Assembly: GCA_000310025.1 (NCBI GenBank) | Contig: FN648707.1 | Location: 1,330,622-1,342,100 of the forward strand | Origin: Ectocarpus siliculosus | Taxonomy: Eukaryota > Sar > Phaeophyceae > Ectocarpales > Ectocarpaceae | DNA length: 11,479 nucleotides | Direction: 5' to 3' | In this document: one piece after another, positions 1 to 11,479 of the stretch | Layout of the letters: the number at the start of each line of letters is the position of its first letter | Numbering within the stretch: position 1 is the stretch's first letter | The notes under the pieces: model-generated | Databases searched by the model: none | Seen by the model: only the letters and a program-made list of their open reading frames with translations | What the model was told of the DNA's origin: nothing | Made by a program: the position numbers and the translations under genes

Positions 1-39
1 AAAAAAAAAAAAAGAAAAAAGAAGAAGAAGAAGAAACAC

Positions 40-124
<85 letters not shown>
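1..124 (+). repeat. A-rich/GAA run followed by (GA)n microsatellite
   Basis: Positions 1-36 are an A run that passes into GAA triplets. Positions about 45-124 are an almost perfect (GA)n tract. It resembles the two (GA)n tracts inside the introns of the gene downstream and has the purine strand on the same (+) strand. It is simple sequence and codes for nothing. Confidence 0.97.
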
Positions 125-128
<4 letters not shown>

Positions 129-339
129 TCCTTCACACAACGGAGTGTCTAATCTGCCACGTCTAGCTTGTAGTTCCTCCGTAGAGCTCGACCAGCCGAA
201 ACAGACGAAAGAAAAGATGCACACGTTATCTTGTTGTTTCTTCGAATGCGGAATCATGGTACACGCGCACTGCCGTCTCTGTCATCTCTTCCAACCCGCG
301 TGGATTCGATTCGAGAACATGAAACCGTCTTTCCGTAGG

Positions 340-551
340 TGACGGAAGATATCACCCCCCCCCTGAACTGACTTTTCAAAGCTCGTCTACTGTACTCCAC
401 GACGAAGAGGATGCCAAACTCAAATGATGATAACGTTTTCGTGAAGCTCTTGACGACGCGGTTCCAACGCCTCTCGCCATCGTCGAAACCGCCACACTCT
501 CCTCTGCTATGGAGCATTTGAGCTTTGAAAATCGGTCCACGGTAGGTGTCA
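340..551 (+). mobile_element. MITE-like inverted-repeat element, copy 1
   Basis: A left arm (340-385) and a right arm (about 520-551) are imperfect inverted repeats: the left arm ends in TTTTCAAAGCTCG and the right arm begins GAGCTTTGAAAATCGGTCC. The outer ends are TGAC and GTCA. The interior has recognisable similarity (CCACGACGAAGA, CGTTTTCG, GAAGCTCT, TCTGCTAT blocks, in the same order) to the reverse complement of the element at 8407-8610, and the two are nearly the same length. It has no transposase, so a non-autonomous DNA-transposon derivative is the natural reading. Target-site duplications were not resolved. Confidence 0.6.
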
Positions 552-726
552 CAATCCATGCATACTCACCCGCGATATCTGCCTTCGGCGGGAAAAAAGT
601 GACGACATAACCTAACTGGAACAGAACACCACCAAGTGGCACAATTTCGTCTGTTTCTTCTTGGGGACACACACGTACGCTACGTAGGCGGCCAAGAAAG
701 ACTGGGAAGCAAACTCTGCCCTGCGC

Positions 727-912
727 TTGCGAGATTCTGATGGAGGGGAGGGACGTCGGTGGTGGGAAGGGGGGACCGGGGACGATGGCGAAGAACGAGA
801 ATCGGAAGACGTGCCGCAATCTGAGGGGGCTCTGCGGAGCGTGGGAGTTCGACGCGAAGAGGGGCGCGGCAAGCTGGCTGTCGTCCCGGCGTCGTCGTTG
901 ACGGTTTCTGAG
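727..912 (+). other. Weak candidate exon (acidic linker), upstream of the ABCG exons
   Basis: This GC-rich patch stands out from its surroundings. It is open in one + frame that reads as a charged, low-complexity peptide (Gly/Glu/Arg-rich, including DDGEERESEDVPQSEGALRS). The patch ends at GAG|GTGGGA, a plausible donor in phase 0, which is compatible with the phase-0 start of the next supported exon at 1956. It could encode part of the variable linker between the ATPase and membrane halves of the ABCG protein. There is no family similarity to confirm this, the minus strand is also open here, and it may be nothing. Confidence 0.13.
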
Positions 913-1249
913 GTGGGACCAATAATATTTTTTGTAAGAGACGTTCGCATTTCGTAGGACTGTATAGTAGGCGTCCCTTTTTTAATCCGGTAGGATAGTG
1001 CCGATTGCCGGGATAGTGCCGGTGGTTTCAACGGGCGCACACTGAATTACCAAGTCATTATGTACTTTGAATAGCGCCAAGTGTCCGGTATGCTATGCTG
1101 CCGGTGTGAACTTTCTTGGCAAATGCCGCCACAAAACAGGGACGTCCACTGCTGTATCGCAGATTCGTACGACATGTGGTTCTTGTTGGTTCGTTGGAGG
1201 GTCGCCGGGCGCGTACGAGTCGAAACACGCCAGGTTTTTCCACCCGTAG

Positions 1250-1325
1250 CGGGCTGGCTGGCTGCCTTTTATTTTGATCTTGCGTTACCTCTTGATGACG
1301 GTGTTCTCTCACCAGCCAGCCCCCG
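1250..1325. repeat. Short inverted repeat
   Basis: GGGCTGGCTGG near 1250-1260 pairs with CCAGCCAGCCC near 1313-1323, leaving a loop of about 52 nt. No similarity beyond the arms was seen. It could form a hairpin in RNA or be the trace of a small element. Confidence 0.45.
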
Positions 1326-1400
1326 ATACTGAAGGGACCGTGGTGACGTTTTCATGCGCGAGAGTGCCCGCGTTTTTTTTCCCGCTATGTAGTCATGGCT

Positions 1401-1506
1401 CCGGTTATAACAGGGTACCTTACAAGATGGGGCTCCGAAAGCGGCGGAACCGGTTGTCACGGACTCGACACGGGATAATGTATGGTTAGGTACCCTCTTA
1501 TTCCGG
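1401..1506. repeat. Hairpin element with ~23-bp imperfect arms
   Basis: CCGGTTATAACAGGGTACCT (from 1401) is matched by the reverse complement of the stretch ending at 1506, which reads AGGTACCCTCTTATTCCGG. The arms enclose about 60 nt. The structure has the shape of a very small MITE or a hairpin-forming insertion. No coding sequence lies inside. Confidence 0.5.
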
Positions 1507-1590
1507 TATATGAGGGGTTTCCGATATGAGAGGGTCGAGGGCCTTTGTCACAGCACCATCTGATATCGGAGTCACGACTGGTTAAGACTG

Positions 1591-1629
1591 GCGTCTTTTC
1601 ATTGGTCAGCCGGTTAGCTCGGTCGATGC
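1591..1629 (+). repeat. Dispersed repeat, copy 1 (core only)
   Basis: The core TTTTCATTGGTCAGCCGGTT, followed by CGGTCGATGC, is shared with 5484-5552 in the same orientation and 3571-3634 in reverse orientation. This copy lacks the TTTCTGTTTCCA flank seen in the other two. It probably lies in the intron or intergenic DNA upstream of the ABCG exons. Confidence 0.75.
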
Positions 1630-1747
1630 TATTTCAAGACGGGCACCCTCCTGTCTTGGTACGTCTCCCCATGTATTGCTGCGTCTCCCCGTTCCTCTTC
1701 AGCCTGCACCCCTAGTCACGAAAACGCTCCACGCAAGGCGTACGAAA

Positions 1748-1880
1748 ACGCATACATCCGTCCCTCTGTCTAGCGGCAAATCAGGATACATACAATTGTA
1801 GCACGCGTGCGTTGACGACAACGCATGCACCCGTCCCTCTGTGTGACGGCAGAATCAGGATACATAGCACGCGCGCGTTT
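1748..1880 (+). repeat. Divergent tandem duplication, ~73-bp period
   Basis: Copy A starts at 1748 (ACGCATACATCCGTCCCTCT) and copy B at 1821 (ACGCATGCACCCGTCCCTCT). Both continue with a CGGCA...ATCAGGATACATA block and then a CACGCG..CG block. It sits just before the first supported exon, in what is probably an intron. Confidence 0.7.
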
Positions 1881-1955
1881 CGGAAAATTCCTCGTTTATC
1901 TCTACGCGCTTAACGCCTCTGCTGCCCTTTTCGCACGAAAACGCCTCTCTATTAG

Positions 1956-9029
<7,074 letters not shown>

Positions 9030-10260
9030 CTTCCGCTCACCGGAGGAAGTAGCCAATATTCCACATGTATATGCAACGGGTAACCATGTAGTCTAGGCCA
9101 TGTAGACGATGATACCCTTCGCAACAACGACGCATACAAGGTGGTAATGCTGTAGTCTGGGCGTCGACCATAGCCAACAATAAACCTTAGGAATAACCTT
9201 CTAGCTATCTGTTTTTAATTAAGCCTCGTAGCCTTCCTGGACCGAACCTGACGGTCATGAACCAACCACGTTCTGAATGTTTCGTGGACCATAATATTTT
9301 AGGCAAGGAATACCGTATACCTAAGTAACTCAGTACTAATACTCAACACCACGTCGTAAGCGAGCGTTATTTTCTGTTTTTTTTTGTGGGGTTGGTGGGG
9401 AATGCTTGCATTGTGGTAATTGACGTGGTGACACAGTTACTCCGAGGGTGATGTGCCGGTACAATTAGCACCTGTTCTGTGTAGAGCACGTGTGTATGAC
9501 TGCTGTAGAGACGATCTGCGTGTACATAAACAGCGTGGTGGGCACCGAAGAGAGATCGGTCTACTGTACATAAATACATGTTGTATTCTACATGGAAATA
9601 AATGTCAATCAACACGCGCATGTATGCTGTCTGTGTGACTCCGGCTGGTGCGTCCGGAATCAGTCGCACCGAAAGGTGGAAGTAAGGACCGACGTCCAGA
9701 ATGAATTGGATACCAAAAATAGAGAGAAGGGGTCGAAATCGCCGTCTTCCTCGTTCTTGTCTTCTCCGTGCCCCCGTACGCTATATTTAGACACAAAGCA
9801 AGTGAGTGTGTGCGCGAGCTAGACACAGGCCGCAGATAGATGCGCTACAGATTAGACATCCGACAAAAAGTCACGACACACACACAAACGTTCTATTTCT
9901 CCGTAAGAACAGCGGCCACACTGTTTTCTCTTTTTCTCTTTTTTCTCTTTGTCGCTCTTTTTCTGTGTCACCTCGTTCTCTCTGGCCCGTGATTCTAACT
10001 CCTAGTCTCAGTTGTTACCTCGCATAGCGCGCAGCGGGAGCGGACGACTCCAGAACATCTGTCGTTGATTTCTAGTGACTTGCTGACCCCTCGGGGCCAG
10101 TTTGTATGAGCGTACCTCTTTACGGCAAGTTAGCCTGTGACCACGGGAATCGACCGCGCCAAGTGTTGGATCAGTAAGGACATATGAAGGTACTGGGTAG
10201 AGAGAGATCGGAACGGTTTTCAATGTGAAGACAACAACAACACAACAACTGTAGCTAAGG
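9030..10260. other. 3' UTR and intergenic DNA, no gene seen
   Basis: No open frame here looks coding on either strand. AATAAA occurs at 9179-9184 (about 150 nt after the stop) and at 9597-9602, both possible polyadenylation signals for the ABCG transcript, though stramenopiles do not depend strongly on this hexamer. A T/C-rich stretch covers about 9918-9990. Confidence 0.6.
9179..9184 (+). terminator. Possible polyadenylation signal
   Basis: AATAAA about 150 nt downstream of the ABCG stop codon, followed by T-rich sequence. A second AATAAA at 9597-9602 is the alternative if the 3' UTR is long, as is common in brown algae. Confidence 0.25.
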
Positions 10261-10331
10261 CGATGCTTTACTCTGTCTTGATTCGCAGTTTTTCAAGGTC
10301 AGGTAAGGTTGTTCTTTGTTGGCCAAACTCG

Positions 10332-10514
10332 ATGCCACCGAAACGGCTTCTTCGCAGCCCAAGTGGGGTGCGAAAAAAAAGGAAGCCATCCTTCGAACAG
10401 ATCGAAGCAGCAGCAACAGCAGTGGTGGTATTGAATGCATGTCGAAGCTCAGCCACCCACTGGACAGGCGGGCGATCAAAGTTCTCGTTTCTAAAAAAAC
10501 TTGCTGTTATGTAG
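10332..10514 (+). CDS. Small hypothetical ORF, very basic N-terminus
   Basis: From the ATG at 10332 to TAG at 10512-10514 gives 60 residues. It begins MPPKRLLRSPSGVRKKRKPS, which resembles a nuclear-localisation type basic segment, followed by FEQIEAAATAVVVLN, possibly helical. I do not recognise the family. It could be a first exon, a remnant of a mobile-element protein, or chance. Confidence 0.18.
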   Translation: MPPKRLLRSPSGVRKKRKPSFEQIEAAATAVVVLNACRSSATHWTGGRSKFSFLKKLAVM

Positions 10515-11479
10515 AAAAAAAAACAGAAACATGCACACAACGAAAACTCAAACCAGCATCACACCCACTGGCATTATATTTATGGATGGGACAAGAATAA
10601 CACCACACACTCCACCACCCGGGGGCAAAAAACCAAACCCTCCGAAGCAAGAGTTATCATCCCCCGGGGGAACCGCAACGGGAAAAAGTAGTGAAAAACT
10701 GTCAAGCACCCCCCCCCCCCCCCTTTCCCACCACCCGACGTATAAACTACAAGACATATGTACACCCACGGCAACCTCTTCCGCTGAGTTGTTCGGGATC
10801 CCCTCTGGCCGAAGCCATGAAACGTCCCCACGCCAAAAGGAAACCCATACAAGACATGGGAACGACTACGCCCGTCAAGCTGCCGACAAAGACACCCATC
10901 ACCCCACGGACGGTGAACGAAGTGGGCGCCCACGGAAAAGATGCCAAGTGCGTCTGTTTCATGCCACACAGCGTAGAGCAAATAGGTATCCGCGGTCTTT
11001 TCCCCAACCAAGTTCCGCCGCCACAAAACAAGAAGAAAACACGCCATTCCAACAACGCCTACCGGGCCACGTACACCGCGGAGAGACTCGTCCGATGAAC
11101 CGAACCAACTCGTTCCCGATTTCTTCTCTTGTGTGCTGCACGAAAAATTGCGAGGAAAGGGGCATTACACTTGGCTTGTCCGCGAACGGAAACGAAATTT
11201 CGCACAACGACCGCCATTTCCGGTATGCGCCGCCACCTATATCGGAATTTGTCAACACAATCGGCCCGGGACCTGACAAAAACCCAGACCTCGAAATACA
11301 CAAACCAAGCAACCCCCCCCCCCCCCACTTCCCCTCGCGGAGCTAACCAGGGCACACGCGCAACACGCGCCCGGCACGGACGAAACCGTCATCCTCAAAG
11401 GTAAGAAAACAGGCAGTCCAAGCCTGTATAAGAGAACCTTCATCATAGCAACGGCCCCCCCCCCCCGCCCAGGAGGGCC
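10515..11479. other. T-poor, C/A-rich region without recognisable genes
   Basis: The + strand is depleted in T (10621-10680 has five T in 60) and carries three long C runs (near 10708-10722, 11310-11326 and 11453-11466). Because every stop codon contains T, and its complement A, both strands lose stops, so long overlapping frames arise, including one of 281 codons at 10501-11346 (+) and one of 155 codons on the minus strand. Their translations are low-complexity Pro/Thr/Arg-rich or irregular and match nothing I know. The region could be part of a repeat or retroelement continuing beyond the window. Confidence 0.5.

Noticed and set aside
9453-9826. Small open frames after the transporter
   Set aside because: Short, overlapping on both strands, no composition shift and no recognisable motif.
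10010-10200. tRNA gene
   Set aside because: No B-box-like GGTTCGAATCC or cloverleaf arms could be assembled.
10501-11346. 281-codon + strand frame as a real protein
   Set aside because: The region is T-poor, so stops are rare in all frames on both strands. The translation is low-complexity and resembles no known family; several overlapping frames are equally open.

Overview
The window looks like nuclear DNA from an intron-rich eukaryote with moderate to high GC. A brown alga (Ectocarpus-like stramenopile) fits best. The reasons are very short exons (75-196 nt) split by introns averaging about 755 nt, mostly GTGAG-type donors, long (GA)n tracts inside introns, GC-rich coding against looser intron sequence, and many short divergent repeats. 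This taxonomic call is an inference from style, not from a marker gene.

One gene is well supported, on the + strand from about 1956 to the stop at 9029. It is the 3' half of an ABCG (White/WBC-type) half-transporter, carrying the transmembrane domain. Nine exons (1956-2095, 2854-3049, 3442-3527, 4719-4807, 5179-5282, 6122-6196, 6933-7016, 7781-7917, 8909-9029) join in frame to 1032 nt, or 343 residues plus TAG. They run from the cytosolic linker through TM1-TM6 to a Ser-rich tail. The ATP-binding half should lie upstream, outside the window: no Walker A, signature or Walker B motif was found here. Seven introns are GT-AG. The first appears to be GC-AG.

Layout. 1-1955 is non-coding or intronic: an A-rich/(GA)n tract, a ~210-bp inverted-repeat (MITE-like) element, a small hairpin element, one copy of a dispersed repeat, a 73-bp tandem duplication, and one weak candidate exon. 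1956-9029 is the ABCG gene; its introns hold further (GA)n tracts, two more copies of the dispersed repeat, a 4 x 23-bp array, several ancient-looking tandem duplications and a second copy of the MITE-like element in the opposite orientation. 9030-10260 is 3' UTR/intergenic with two AATAAA hexamers. 10260-11479 has no recognised gene; its + strand is T-poor, which opens long but unconvincing reading frames on both strands.

No tRNA, rRNA, CRISPR array or bacterial-style operon was seen. The most unusual items are the two matching inverted-repeat elements, the three-copy dispersed repeat, the likely GC-AG intron, and a possible alternative last exon that would remove TM6 from the transporter.
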